DNA of 6,722 nt from Phycisphaeraceae bacterium (lineage in GTDB: Bacteria; Planctomycetota; Phycisphaerae; Phycisphaerales; Phycisphaeraceae): NCBI GenBank assembly GCA_020850375.1, contig JADZET010000470.1:1-6722 (forward strand), written 5' to 3'. The notes beneath the pieces were generated by a model that searched no databases, had not been told where the DNA came from, and worked only from the letters and a program-made list of their open reading frames with translations. Of the stretch, positions 5,700 through 6,722 are shown one piece after another; positions within the stretch are counted from its first letter, which is position 1, and the number at the start of each line of letters is the position of its first letter. The position numbers and the translations under genes are program-made.

Positions 5700-6722
5700 C
5701 TACTTGCCGATGCAGAAGGTGGCGAAGATCCGGCCCAGCACGTCGTCCGGCGACATCCGCCCGCCCAGGGCCGCCAGCGAGTCAAGGCCCTGCCGCATGG
5801 CCTGGGCGATCAGCTCGGGCTGGCGGAGGTGGTCCGCTGGCTGCTCCCGCACGAGCGACAGGGCGTTGTGCAGGGCCTCGGCGGCGTCCTTCAGGGCGTT
5901 CTCATGCCGGGGTTGAAGGGCCAGCACGTCGGCGCTGAGGCTCGCCCCCCGTCCCCCCACGGCCGATCGGATCGCTCGCCGCAGATCATCGAGCCCCTGA
6001 CCGGTCACGGCGCTGACGTGCAGGCCGTCATTCCCCGTCGGCCGCGTCGCGTCGACCTTTGTCACGACTTCGATCATCACTGACGAGAAGGGCGCCGCGA
6101 TTGGTTGGACCGAAGATGCCCCGGCCTCGCGGATGTGCAGGATCACGTCGGCCTGCTCGATCGCTTGTCTCGCCGCCTGCTGGGCCTGGCGGTCGAGAAG
6201 CTGCCGGGGGTCATCCAGACCAGCCAGGTCCGTGAGGAGCACCTCGACGGCGCCATCCTCCCCCGTGAGCGTCAGCGGCTCGACGAGCACGTCGCGCGTC
6301 GCCCCCGGAAGGGGGCTGGTTACCGCCCGTTGACGACCGAGCAGGGCGTTAAAGAGCGTGCTCTTGCCCGCGTTGGGCGCGCCGGCCAGCACGACCGACG
6401 GCAGGGCGTCAAGACTCTTCCACGGCCGGGTGTGGCGGTGCAGCGCGTCGAGCTCTTCCCGTGTCACGTTCAGACGCTCGGCCAATGCCGGGGGGGCGAT
6501 GGGCACGACGTCTTCCTGGTCCGTGAAGTCGATCCCCGCCTCGACGAGCGCCAGGGCGGAGGCGAGCTGGTCCACCATCCGCTCGGCCGCTTTGCCGAGA
6601 AGTCCCTCGCGGAGCGCCGCGGCGGCGCGGAGTTGACCGTCGCTGATCGCCGCGATCGTCGCCGCCACGCCCTCGGCCTGCGTCAGATCGAGCTTGCCGC
6701 TCAGGAACGCCCGGAAGGTGAA
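5700..6722 (-). CDS. mnmE: tRNA modification GTPase MnmE (TrmE), C-terminal 340 residues; start lies beyond the right edge
   Basis: With MnmG, MnmE installs the carboxymethylaminomethyl group on the wobble uridine (U34) of certain tRNAs, driven by a K+-dependent GTPase. The open frame continues to base 6722 without a start. The GTG at 6668 is an internal valine in the conserved helix segment FLSGKLDLTQAEGVAA, so it is not the start. About 110 N-terminal residues (the folate-binding domain) are missing from the window. In fragment numbering, helical-domain markers are LDLTQAE (11-17) and EAGIDF (61-66). G-domain motifs are GAPNAGKST (114-122, with the K+-binding Asn), GATRD (140-144), DLAGL (165-169, usually DTAGL), TKVD (221-224, usually NKxD) and SA (237-238). 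The end FCIGK (336-340) is the MnmE C-terminal Cys signature. Gapless comparison with E. coli puts Asp at the position of the catalytic Glu282. This is a clear but divergent family member. Confidence 0.93.
   Translation of the reverse strand, partial: FTFRAFLSGKLDLTQAEGVAATIAAISDGQLRAAAALREGLLGKAAERMVDQLASALALVEAGIDFTDQEDVVPIAPPALAERLNVTREELDALHRHTRPWKSLDALPSVVLAGAPNAGKSTLFNALLGRQRAVTSPLPGATRDVLVEPLTLTGEDGAVEVLLTDLAGLDDPRQLLDRQAQQAARQAIEQADVILHIREAGASSVQPIAAPFSSVMIEVVTKVDATRPTGNDGLHVSAVTGQGLDDLRRAIRSAVGGRGASLSADVLALQPRHENALKDAAEALHNALSLVREQPADHLRQPELIAQAMRQGLDSLAALGGRMSPDDVLGRIFATFCIGK

Noticed and set aside
5700..6668. GTG at 6668 as the start of a 322-residue MnmE
   Set aside because: The frame stays open to the window edge and the upstream residues (FLSGKLDLTQAEG) are conserved MnmE helical-domain sequence, so the GTG is an internal codon.

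Overview
The window reads as ordinary chromosome from a GC-rich planctomycete, most likely of the Phycisphaerae type. The main clues are a protein with the CxxC...CxxC zinc ribbon that opens many planctomycete proteins (MPIRFRC...), a secreted protein ending in a PEP-CTERM anchor, and lpxI. The assignment is inference: there is no rRNA or other phylogenetic marker here, only gene content and composition.

Layout. Six of the seven genes are on the minus strand. From the right edge leftwards they are: the C-terminal three quarters of mnmE (tRNA wobble-uridine modification GTPase, its N-terminus lying beyond base 6722); smpB (trans-translation); a 12-TM MFS-type transporter whose ATG overlaps the smpB stop in an ATGA junction; a 74-bp imperfect palindromic repeat that contains the transporter's stop codon; fabI (enoyl-ACP reductase); a zinc-ribbon membrane protein of unknown function; and the first 90 codons of lpxI (lipid A synthesis), which runs off the left edge. 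The only plus-strand gene encodes the PEP-CTERM protein, at 2185-2841. It diverges from the zinc-ribbon gene across a 364-bp intergenic region and converges on fabI, with a strong hairpin between the two stops that can serve as a terminator for both.

Functionally this is a mixed housekeeping neighbourhood: tRNA modification (mnmE), ribosome rescue (smpB), fatty-acid synthesis (fabI) and lipid A synthesis (lpxI). fabI and lpxI both feed membrane-lipid supply but are not in one transcription unit here. The zinc-ribbon protein and the PEP-CTERM protein are the two uncharacterised products. I found no CRISPR array, phage, transposase, tRNA/rRNA or defence module, and nothing that amounts to a new multi-gene system. 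The items most worth a second look are the palindromic repeat at the transporter stop, the hairpin directly upstream of the fabI ribosome binding site, the architecture of the zinc-ribbon protein, and a possible substitution at a catalytic position in MnmE.
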